Assembly: GCA_004764695.1 (NCBI GenBank)
Contig: SMSO01000014.1
Coordinates: 5,524,845-5,588,844 of the forward strand
Length of the DNA: 64,000 bases
Source of the DNA: Schizochytrium sp. TIO01
Taxonomy: Eukaryota > Sar > Bigyra > Thraustochytrida > Thraustochytriidae
Direction: 5' to 3'
Shown: in pieces, positions 57,901 through 64,000 of the stretch
Layout: the number at the start of each line of letters is the position of its first letter
Position numbering within the stretch: the first letter of the stretch is position 1
Position numbers and translations under genes: made by a program
The notes under the pieces: model-generated
Database searches by the model: none
Seen by the model: the letters and a program-made list of their open reading frames with translations, nothing else
Told to the model about the DNA's origin: nothing

Positions 57901-58716
57901 ATGTCCTCGCCGCGAATCCAGGCATTTTCAAATTCTAATGAGAGCAATGGAAGTGCTCCTGGTATGCTTCTTGAACAGCATCTGAGTGACGAGGAGGTGT
58001 CCATCCGTCGCCGTATTGACAATTTTGGGGAGAGTCATGACAGTAATAATGAGAGCATTCCTGTTGGTCAAAGACAAGGTCAATTTAAGAGCGAGAGAAA
58101 TGCAGAAATAGAAGATGACGAGGAAGATGACGATGAAGACGACGACGACGACGACGATGACGACGACGATGATGACGACGAAGAGGATGATGACGAGGAT
58201 GGAGAAGGAGAGGAGCTTGACGACGAGGATTTTGAATATGAAGAAGAAGGCGAAGGTCGTGGCACTATGCATGGAAAGAATGATTCGTTCCCAATGACAA
58301 AGGATGAATTACGAATCCGTTGGCGCATATTGAGCGGCAACGTCCCTCCGCCGTCTGGTTCAATTTTTCCAGCAACCTCCTCAGTGTCCTCGTCAACATC
58401 GAGCTCATCTGCGGCCCAAGGTTCGGTTGCGTCGAATTGCCCTCCTCCCATTAGCGACAATTCAAATGCTGTAAATAACGCTGCATTGACAGGTGCAGTA
58501 GATAGCATTTATAACCCCAATGCGAGCAATATCTCAACGACAACTACTGTGGATGGAACAGTAGAAGGCGCTCAAAACTTCGAGTCAGCAGTCCCAGTAG
58601 AAATTATAAACCCTACCGCCATTCAGTCAAGCCCGCTTCAAACCTCGGTGCGGCCTCCTTCCCCAAAGCCTTCAGATTTCGGTGCGCAAACACAGACAAC
58701 CATTTCTGAGACGTAA
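54931..58716 (+). CDS. Hsp70-like ATPase fused to a C2 domain, with acidic C-terminal tail
   Basis: 1,261 residues, one exon. Residues about 14-475 resemble an Hsp70/actin-fold ATPase. Phosphate-1 loop: VAIGIDLGTDYVRASVY. Phosphate-2: VLVVDVGAGGTRVGL (D300). Adenosine motif: MIVLGGGVQLPG (about 431-442). A Ser-rich insert (about 180-285) interrupts it. A Gln/Glu-rich linker precedes an SBD-beta-like segment (about 605-710, VQRNTPLPICTN). Residues about 740-860 are a C2 domain with all five calcium-ligand Asp positions in canonical spacing: D762, D768, D818, D820, D826. The tail has a His/Gln run (about 915-940), an Arg/Ser region and a 45-residue Asp/Glu tract (about 1059-1106). The nucleotide-binding half is divergent, so catalysis is uncertain. 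Likely a calcium-dependent membrane-recruited chaperone-like protein (inference). Confidence 0.85.
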   Translation: MEARFRALGGLRRKRVAIGIDLGTDYVRASVYSATKKRPEMLVLRPGEGGSSSLENAALAGPGMAFLHADAEEIGQHAWERVREDFVLKCAAIFTQIHNAVALHYGRDPETVEYSRVVLCTSSDETYFRLALEDAAAKCPKFFISHYVTVPLAVCLGEWAYQQRSASMPRAHAKESKTTAAAGVAAAVREDALSSEVNGVVSAGEAGSRSSGSEHSIERAAAVSRARSGRGKGLRGSVSSTNIASFATGATSGSASNLGGLSTSSSPASSSSLSPASGPSLGGRSSSLFSTRIRKVLVVDVGAGGTRVGLVQVTSGFHSQEIFACLSTRCTKLITNTAFISAVREALIKRKQDEGEDVDPSDAGLDEESRRLCFDLLDKASRVDPHSQDPNVRILGQQLEWFKRVNQRLYETLASIIREVLGTTDVVIDKMIVLGGGVQLPGVYKAILGAVKASDARVFYPKWTPSLHIAALGAAVQAGLLRNDKSSPIVSKDINTNPLYLEIEYYCKVKPDGQSQLLLQQQQVKVHEQEQELGQGQGQEEELEEHEQQQDLAHNIDAKNTLGESGSERILASSAPTSTTASKDKNQVHPRSLGSNTGNSAKLFACPEAVEKVVRRSVAVQRNTPLPICTNIKLEPSTGAIVRLLEEFSLHLGEQPRRFCVIADLKFENTQDSVITVSKYRDGPRISLTIRRPDGAEVSCTDRQFRDNLAREAFQRQRRLTPPSQARNVGAWPVDAQEEVAIHTIRTTIIHVVRAKGLARADRFGRSDPYCVLSLNGERFGHTHIERRTLDPVWDQKIYLGLPSALHEKDILTLDVYDHDLFSTDDFLGRVRMTGAEIQAMPLREEHWFTLDFRDDMPRKRQRFVQGRMALRFLQHEFRLTESLLEFQRMVRLQEQRKARKDGAQGFTTNPSGASSTRHHHHHHHYQQQQHQQHRHQEQIGLPANTDSSTKDAFSSSSPRSSATGARRSSHGIAIRARHRGGRGRPRVSSMSSPRIQAFSNSNESNGSAPGMLLEQHLSDEEVSIRRRIDNFGESHDSNNESIPVGQRQGQFKSERNAEIEDDEEDDDEDDDDDDDDDDDDDDEEDDDEDGEGEELDDEDFEYEEEGEGRGTMHGKNDSFPMTKDELRIRWRILSGNVPPPSGSIFPATSSVSSSTSSSSAAQGSVASNCPPPISDNSNAVNNAALTGAVDSIYNPNASNISTTTTVDGTVEGAQNFESAVPVEIINPTAIQSSPLQTSVRPPSPKPSDFGAQTQTTISET
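58108..58232 (+). repeat. GAC/GAT-rich acidic coding microsatellite
   Basis: Imperfect GAC/GAT/GAG run inside the Hsp70-like/C2 gene, encoding the Asp/Glu tract. It is likely to vary in length between strains. Confidence 0.8.
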
Positions 58717-59351
58717 ATGATTAGTACTCAAAACTATTTTACCAAACAAAGCAAGGAATATGCTACGAACATAGACTTTATATCTTTAAAATGAATGCAT
58801 ATGTGGTATCTTCTGTTCTGAAAACAAAACCAAAATAGCTAGACCAAGTGTTTCACACTATAGTAGTTGTTATCGTGATGGCCCTGTATCTATGCTACTT
58901 GCTCACATACACTTAGATTTCATCGCTAGTGATTACAATTGAAGAACCATTTGTACTTGGTCCCAGAGAGTTTCCATGAAATTCAAAGATCCTTGCAGAA
59001 TTCCGGGGGAAATCGAAATGACAAAGAAGTGAAGTGAACCTCAGAAAGGTTCTCAGTGTTGGCTGGTGCAGTTAAACACGAAGAATAAGTGTAGCATAAG
59101 GAGAAGGGAGAGAATACAAAGTTAAAAGGTATAGCATTAAGGTTAGGTTAGGTTGGGACACAAAAGCAAATTAAAGCAACAGATAATGTACGTACACCAT
59201 TTACCAGTCTTAGAATTTGAAGAACCGGTCATGGCAATGGGAGTTAAGGGTAGAAATGCAGCAACAGATCAGCAAAGAGAACAAAAAGGAATGGAGCGGG
59301 GGCTTGCTAATGCGCACGCTGAGTAAGTATGTGACAGATACCTACTTTACC
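58717..59351. other. Convergent intergenic spacer
   Basis: 3' flanks of the Hsp70-like/C2 gene and the Ser-rich protein gene. No convincing gene; a + frame from 59217 mostly overlaps the 3' end of the minus-strand gene. Confidence 0.5.
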
Positions 59352-60431
59352 TCAGACAACAGTAGACTTCTTTTTCTTTTGCCTACGCATGGTAGTCTTT
59401 TCGCGCTTGAAAGTGGCCTTTTTAATCTTTGCGATTTCGCGCTCCATTTGGAGAGCAGCAGCATCTTCGTCAAAGGACCGAAGCACAGCAGATGCACGCG
59501 GGTTCTCCGTCTTTTCGAACTCGAGTGAGCGAAGAAATTGAACAGTAGCCTCATCGAAAACAATGGGGGCATTCTCGTCCTCCTCGAGAGTCTGATCTGC
59601 ACTAGCTGCGGACTGCTCGAGACGCGAATCCTCGTCATCCTCAGTGCTGGGCATGTTTAAGTTCTTGTGATGATGTCTGGGCTCACTTTGGCCTTGCATA
59701 GGCAACTGCTTTTTACTCTTGGACGTCTTGCTCTTGCTTGATTTAGTACTCATTGTACTTGTAGTGCTTTCTTTGCGATGCTTCCTAGAGTTGTTGTTAA
59801 AGGTGCTCGATTTGCTCATGGTACTAAACATGCTGTCATTGCGCTGCTTTTTAGACTTGCTGGATGAGGTCGCAGAGCTTAGAGTGCTTGTTAGGCTGTC
59901 CTTGCGGGAGTAAGACTCGCTGTATGCGCTTCCATTTTCAGCAAGTTCACTGTCCTCATCCTCAAGAATCTGATTCGTACTGCTACTGCAACTGCTCATA
60001 CTGCGCGAGTTGGAGATTCTGTAGCTGCTGCCTCCATAGAAGTAATCATCCTCATCAAACTGGTCTGCTGCATCTTCCTCCGCAATGCTGTCAAAGCATT
60101 CATCAGACTCGAGGTCGCCTTCGACATAGAGGTGATTCTCATAGTAGTACCCCCCTTCGCGGGATTTGTTGAAAATATCCTCAAAATCTACATGAGAAGG
60201 GTCCGATGCCTTTGTGGAGCGAGTGGCTGAGGATGCCGACGTGGCGGAGCTGCTGCGTCTCGATCTAGACGTGAATGAGCCAGCCATTCTCGTGAGTGAA
60301 AGTCTCCCGAGGGTGCGACCCAGCGTACTTTTCTTGCGCCATATGCGAGGTCCAGCGAAGGCTGCAGCAGCTGCTGCCGAAGAGGACGTGGTGGTCCTAT
60401 CTTGGGGAGGATGTACTACAGGTGCATCCAT
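59352..60431 (-). CDS. Ser/Lys-rich intrinsically disordered protein, unknown function
   Basis: 359 residues, ATG 60431, TGA stop. Composition is coding-like but almost all disordered: an Ala/Ser N-terminus with basic patches (RSLS-like), two acidic/aromatic blocks (about 85-135, GGYYYENHLYVEGDLESDE and DQFDEDDYFYGG), and a central run of related units of the type K-D/E-S-x-x-S-T-[LM]-S (about 175-240). A more ordered helical C-terminus has VQFLRSLEFEKTENPRASAV and ends in a very basic MRRQKKKKSTVV. It could be a phosphorylated nuclear or cytoskeletal linker; nothing proves a role. An open minus-strand stretch upstream (60473-60673) may be a 5' exon. Confidence 0.65.
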   Translation of the reverse strand: MDAPVVHPPQDRTTTSSSAAAAAAFAGPRIWRKKSTLGRTLGRLSLTRMAGSFTSRSRRSSSATSASSATRSTKASDPSHVDFEDIFNKSREGGYYYENHLYVEGDLESDECFDSIAEEDAADQFDEDDYFYGGSSYRISNSRSMSSCSSSTNQILEDEDSELAENGSAYSESYSRKDSLTSTLSSATSSSKSKKQRNDSMFSTMSKSSTFNNNSRKHRKESTTSTMSTKSSKSKTSKSKKQLPMQGQSEPRHHHKNLNMPSTEDDEDSRLEQSAASADQTLEEDENAPIVFDEATVQFLRSLEFEKTENPRASAVLRSFDEDAAALQMEREIAKIKKATFKREKTTMRRQKKKKSTVV

Positions 60432-61020
60432 TTTTGCAAACAGCGCTATCTCCTCAGGATCCTTATGCTATTCTAGCTACCCTTGCGGACAATATATATG
60501 AACACCGAGTTTTTCTCACAGCTACAATCGAGACCGTCCACGAGAGTAGCCTTGCTGTTCTCAATCTCACTATCGTCTATCAGATACGCTTCGCGTATCT
60601 CAGATCGAACTTCGTTTGCCTTTCCAAATAAGCAAGAAAAGGGTGAACCCGCAACCCTTGTTCTCCGAGCCACGTGCTGATGCTAGATGCTTATGACGCT
60701 TTCCCGCAAAGAAGCAAGCGCCCTTCTTCTTCGCAAGGAAAGGGGGTATGAATAGCCAGCCCCGCGATGCTTTAGTCCTCGCCCTGAGCTCCTGCAGGGT
60801 GTTCTTTGAGCGAGGGAGCAATGGCTGCAATTATTGAATTGCTTGCTCCGAGTCACACGCTCGCTTAGGGGATCCTTAGTTTTACAAATGACTATATTCC
60901 GTATTTTTTAATTCATGTTTACCTTCAAGTTTTCTTTTTATCCACTTTCTTCCCTCTCTTTCTCTTTTACTTTCTCCATTTTCGAACACAGAAACCTTTG
61001 CACTTTTCCTTTTAGGCGTA
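60432..61020. other. Intergenic with minus-strand open stretches
   Basis: On the minus strand one frame is open for two 60-plus-codon stretches separated by a single TAG at about 60680. The downstream half (60473-60673) reads like a real protein end (NEVRSEIREAYLIDDSE, then CEKNSVFIYIVRKGS) but lacks an ATG. A perfect 8-bp hairpin (60582-60600) lies in it. Could be an unrecognised exon or relic. Confidence 0.35.
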
Positions 61021-61551
61021 TTAGCAGGTACCTATGTAATCATTATAGGTAATGAGAAAGGCTCTTCTTTCGGCCGTTTGCTCTCGTTCTTCTCCTTCTG
61101 ATAACCAGCGACTCTGAGTCTTGTTTTGAAGAGTTCCCCGCGTATTGCTCTTGAGTCTATTGTTAAAAGTTCGCAATTCTCTTTCACTGTCATCATTTTC
61201 GTTTTCATCTATTTCATTTTTATAGAAAATAAACTTGAATAATAACCTCGATAAATTATTTCTTTTTAAAAGCTCCTCGTATTCCTAATGTTTAGACTAT
61301 CCCCCTCTAGCCTCAGAATACGTAAGTTGTGAGCGTTCGCTTTTTAGCGAACTCTTCTCACGCTACTTACTGCCTTCGCTTTGCTGTTCTCTTGGTAGCG
61401 CCGGGCTCCCTGACCTGTTGCTTTCAGAGTCTCGGAGTCGCTGGCGCTCCTTTCGCAGAGTTTCCCGTTCCCTGTGCGGCACTTTCAGCATCAGCACCAG
61501 ATAATTTAAAAGAACAAAAACAAAGCACAGCAGCAGCACGTGCGTAAACAT
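61021..61551 (-). CDS. Candidate two-exon small membrane protein, 122 residues
   Basis: Exon 1 61551-61371 starts MFTHVLLLCFVFVLLNYLVL, a signal anchor or membrane helix, then a charged helix (RERETLRKERQRLRDSE). It ends at a strong donor, A|GTAAGT. Intron 61370-61209 (162 nt) has a T-rich tract and ends AAATAG. Exon 2 61208-61021 is open to TAA (NENENDDSERELRTFNN, then GEEREQTAERRAFLITYNDY). Phase 1 matches at both sides and the total is 369 nt. Composition of both exons is strongly hydrophilic after the membrane helix. No family recognised. Exon 1 alone would give a 62-residue protein. Confidence 0.45.
61335..61352. other. Perfect 7-bp hairpin inside the candidate intron
   Basis: GTTCGCT-TTTT-AGCGAAC. 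It lies within the proposed intron 61209-61370, close to the donor. Confidence 0.6.
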
Positions 61552-61705
61552 GGGTTCAAGTTGAGTTGACTTGCTTGCTTTCTGTGACAGCACAGTTCTT
61601 GGTCAGTTCAGTATGAGCCAGCCAGCTGCTCAGCCTGACTCCCTGTTCCGATAGACGTGCGTACTAGTACGGAAAAACGCAAAGGGGAGCCCTCTCGAAG
61701 AGTCC

Positions 61706-61945
61706 ATGGCCCATTCACCTGCTCCTCCACGCAAGGCACGTGAGATGTTGAACCCAAAGAATGAAAGAGAGGCCGTGGCAGGACCTGCAGAGGCTTAGCA
61801 GTTAACAGCATATCGCCTAGCGTTTAATGCGGCACGTGCACAACCAGGCGAAAGCAAACTGAAACGCAGAACTAAAAGGAAATCGAATAATAAAAGCACT
61901 CGCAAGAGCTTGAGCTATGCATACCTATGCATATGGCATGTTTAA
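61706..61945 (+). CDS. Candidate small basic protein with in-frame TAG in a leaky-stop context
   Basis: ATG 61706 opens a frame (MAHSPAPPRKAREMLNPKNE) that meets TAG at 61796-61798 after 30 codons. It then continues in the same frame for 48 codons (QLTAYRLAFNAARAQPGESK, then Lys/Arg-rich) to TAA 61943-61945. The bases after the TAG are CAG TTA, a match to the CARYYA readthrough context. A further upstream segment in the same frame (ATG 61613, MSQPAAQPDSLFR) ends at another TAG (61652). Could instead be a decayed gene or chance. It is head-to-head with the minus gene starting at 61551. Confidence 0.25.
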
Positions 61946-62103
61946 CCTCTCTGGGCTGTCCAAGCATTGTCCAGCTTGGGTATCTTGTTATTCGAATTGA
62001 GAACTGCTGTGAAGATCCTCACTGTGTTGAAAGTTACAGAGCACGATGCGGAAATTGTGAGAGGAGGCTAACTCTGGATGGTCAACTCAGCAAAACCAAG
62101 TGA
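61927..62103 (+). CDS. Candidate Cys-rich microprotein, 58 residues
   Basis: ATG 61927 (or 61933, same frame) to TGA 62101-62103. Seven cysteines, including CCEDPHC and RCGNCERR, a CxxC arrangement like a zinc ribbon or treble clef. Preceded by a hydrophobic stretch (VQLGYLVIRIE). It overlaps the end of the TAG-interrupted frame by 19 bases in another frame, so the two cannot both be simple genes of one transcript. No family recognised. Confidence 0.3.
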   Translation: MHMACLTSLGCPSIVQLGYLVIRIENCCEDPHCVESYRARCGNCERRLTLDGQLSKTK

Positions 62104-62817
62104 TGTGAAGGTCTCACAGCATCAGGCTCTGGTGAGTCTCAAGTGCTGTGCGCTACGAGACCGCGGCGAGAGAGCCGCTAGCAAAGAGACACTTTAGAAG
62201 CAAAATAGTTGTGTTGTCCATAGTAGATTGTTGGCTGGGCTTAGAGGGTGTGCATTGCAAAAGGTTTCTCTTTTCCTCTCCAACTTTTAATCAACTCAAA
62301 TAGTTTTTAATTGAATACTAGGTAGGTACTAATAGGTACTACTGGTAAGAATAAATAAATTAGGAACTAAGGGGCTCCAGTGATTATAACTCGTCAAGTT
62401 CTTGTTTATTCATTCATTGGTTGAATCGAAGCCAAATACTCGCATCAGCGGCTTGGATTCTAGACGGGGTTGTGCAAGATCAGCGTGGGCCTGCCCAAGG
62501 CGATCCCACTCACAGGGGCCCAGGGACGTAAGGCTCGTATTTGAGGTGAGCCCACCGTCAATAAATGGAGAGCGGTGAGGAGCCCGGAAAGAGAGCCACG
62601 TGAGTCGTTCTTTGGCGGTTCTGTTACGGTTCTGATTCTATATAATTATAAAGTTCCATTAGGTCGATACCGCTCCTCGTTCGGAGGTGGTCATGACTCG
62701 TAAGCAATAATTGTGACTTTATTTCAAGAGCAACTGAAGACCTCGTTCTATATATAATCTTCTGCCCACCCACTGTTCCTAGACCCAGCGCCGTCTGTTT
62801 CGAAAGCCGGGGCTTTG
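62104..62817. other. Intergenic with a 74-codon minus-strand open stretch
   Basis: Minus 62637-62410 is open between an in-frame TAG and a TGA that overlaps AATAAA, and reads like a terminal exon (LTWLSFRAPHRSPFIDGG, then PCEWDRLGQAHADLAQ). It has no ATG at its start. The only nearby start (about 62690) would need a 33-nt intron. TAGGTA occurs three times at about 62320-62335. Confidence 0.3.
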
Positions 62818-63118
62818 ATGTGCTGTGCTATCAGTCAGAATCTCGATAGTATGTTTTATGTTTTCACGTGCGGAAGGTGTTTTGAAGATCGTCATCGGAT
62901 TAATGCACCGCAGCAATGGCCACTGGCACCTATGATTGATTCATGTTTATTTTCGTAAGTAGGGCCTCCGGGGCCGCCGGTCAGGGAGCTCTCGGCGAGT
63001 CGGAAGAGAGCGTTTGTTTGCAAGCAGTAAGCAAGCTGTGTCTGGCATGTTTCACCATCGCATCAACCAAGTCGAACTTTTATCGTGCAAAAACTCACAC
63101 TACCCCCAAGTTCTGTAA
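62818..63118 (+). CDS. Candidate two-exon small gene, 75 residues
   Basis: Exon 1 62818-62954 (MCCAISQNLDSMFYVFTCGR, then CFEDRHRINAPQQWPLAP) ends at GTAAGT. Intron 62955-63027 (73 nt) ends TTTGCAAGCAG. Exon 2 63028-63118 (KQAVSGMFHHRINQVELL) runs to TAA. Phase 2 matches. The exon 1 CGRC pair with nearby CF is notable. No family recognised; an upstream exon is possible since the frame is open to 62759. Confidence 0.3.
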
Positions 63119-64000
63119 TAGCAAAAGTGGGCGTGTGCGCCGTCATTATTTCTCATGCTCATGGCATATGACTTTGAAGTATGATTGATTACCTCTGGTT
63201 CGAGGCCCTCGTTGGGCGAATTTGGGCAAACTTCAAGACAGAGTAAGCGGGCGAGGAAGCGAGGAAGCTTCAAGGAAAGTGTTGGAGGTCCGCTGGGGAC
63301 GAAGGAATCGCAGTCCAATGGTTCACTGCAGGCCTGATCCGGAGGTCTTGCACGCGAGGGGTATCGACCTATAAAATTTGTGAAACTTGCATTTCCTACG
63401 GTGAACTGGGGCTAAGGGTTGGAAAACTAACCTGCGTCTCAAAGACCATTTTTTTTAAACTCCTGTCCTTGGATAGGTAGGTAGGCTGGCATTGAATTAG
63501 TAACTGACTTTGGCTCATGCTTGGAGTGCGCAACTTCGAACATGCTTCCCTCTGTGCCTCTCGAAATATAGCGGTGAAAATATTATTGTATCATATCAAT
63601 TTAGTGCGATGTTGCTAATCGTGTCTTGTGCAATGCTATAAGACTTAGGACTACATTAGGTTTTCAATTATGAATATTCACTGTTTCCTATAACATTGGC
63701 TAGTTCTATAGTTGGATTCGAGAGATTCCAATACTTGGTAGAGTCCCATTTGGTCGAAATGATCCGGTGGAATGTGCGTATGTAAACTATTGCGTTGGTG
63801 ATAATTCCATGTCTGACATTCCCGATGCGATGCTTTTATTCATTCTTTTAGCCTTCATACCACGGATGGAAGTGGTGCATTTCCAAACTATACAATCGCG
63901 AGCAGTATCTGGTGTCTGTACGCTAGCATAGGCAATTAAAGGGTTGCATTACTCTTCTATAGCAATCTAGACCAATGCAATGGTCAATGTATAGACCAAA
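63119..64000. other. Right-end region, no firm gene
   Basis: A 75-codon stretch free of stops on + (63704-63928, stop TAG 63929-63931) contains GRVPFGRNDPVECAYVNY and a hydrophobic segment (AMLLFILLAFIP). It has no ATG until about 63814 and no recognised family, so it may be an exon whose partner lies outside. The rest holds short AT-rich sequence and TAGGTA at about 63474. Confidence 0.3.

Noticed and set aside
60630-60670. GGGTTCACCC followed by TTTT on the minus strand as a polymerase III B box with terminator (tRNA-like).
   Set aside because: The B-box match is poor, no A box and no cloverleaf could be folded.
61613-61945. Reassignment of TAG to an amino acid, suggested by three TAG-interrupted frames.
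   Set aside because: Firm genes in the window end in TAG (the karyopherin at 20705 and the secreted protein at 42070), so TAG is a normal stop here.
62638-62700. A 33-nt intron joining MTTSERGA (about 62690) to the minus-strand exon-like stretch.
   Set aside because: Far shorter than the clear introns in this window (104 and 197 nt).
1-64000. CRISPR arrays, operons, bacterial promoters, complete transposons or LTRs.
   Set aside because: None seen; gene structure and spacing are eukaryotic, and the only mobile-element hint is the decayed C48 gene.

Overview
The window looks like nuclear DNA of a unicellular, flagellated eukaryote. It carries a partial axonemal dynein heavy chain, a polycystin-like receptor, a CBM20-TPS-TPP fusion, an Hsp70-like/C2 fusion and SWR1, ribosome-biogenesis and karyopherin genes. 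Genes are monocistronic on both strands, with long single exons, AT-rich spacers and a few short GT-AG introns. This best fits a stramenopile, most likely a labyrinthulomycete (thraustochytrid). That placement is inferred from gene content and style only.

Layout. 1-10 kb: 3' part of an axonemal dynein heavy chain (+), cut by the left edge. 11.5-20.2 kb: a secreted/membrane polycystin-like protein (+; signal peptide, LNR, REJ-like repeats, GPS, several membrane segments) whose frame breaks twice. 20.7-24.2 kb: transportin-3/importin-13-like karyopherin (-). 25.5-29.5 kb: CBM20-trehalose-phosphate synthase-phosphatase protein (+) with changed catalytic residues in both enzyme halves. 30.4-32.4 kb: a three-exon Golgi-type glycosyltransferase (-), reconstructed here from splice sites. 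32.4-37.6 kb: gene-poor DNA with a decayed Ulp1/C48 protease-like gene. 37.6-40.1 kb: membrane-anchored GH3 glycosidase (+). 40.8 kb: NIP7 (+). 42.1 kb: small secreted protein (-). 43.4 kb: unknown alpha-helical protein (+). 44.4-45.6 kb: peroxisomal SCP2-type thiolase (-). 46.3-47.6 kb: VPS72/YL1 (-). 48-50.8 kb: tetranucleotide repeats. 50.9-52.8 kb: coiled-coil plus discoidin-like protein (+). 54.9-58.7 kb: Hsp70-like/C2 protein (+). 59.4-60.4 kb: Ser-rich disordered protein (-). 60.4-64 kb: no long genes, but several candidate short, spliced or interrupted ones.

The genes do not form a pathway or operon. Themes are flagellar motility and cell-surface sensing (dynein, polycystin-like), carbohydrate and glycoprotein metabolism (TPS/TPP, GH3, glycosyltransferase), peroxisomal lipid metabolism, and core nuclear or ribosomal functions. 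The most unusual items are the Hsp70-like/C2 fusion with a complete predicted calcium site, the apparently non-catalytic CBM20-TPS-TPP protein, and a cluster of short reading frames at the right end, including one interrupted by a TAG in a known leaky-stop context.
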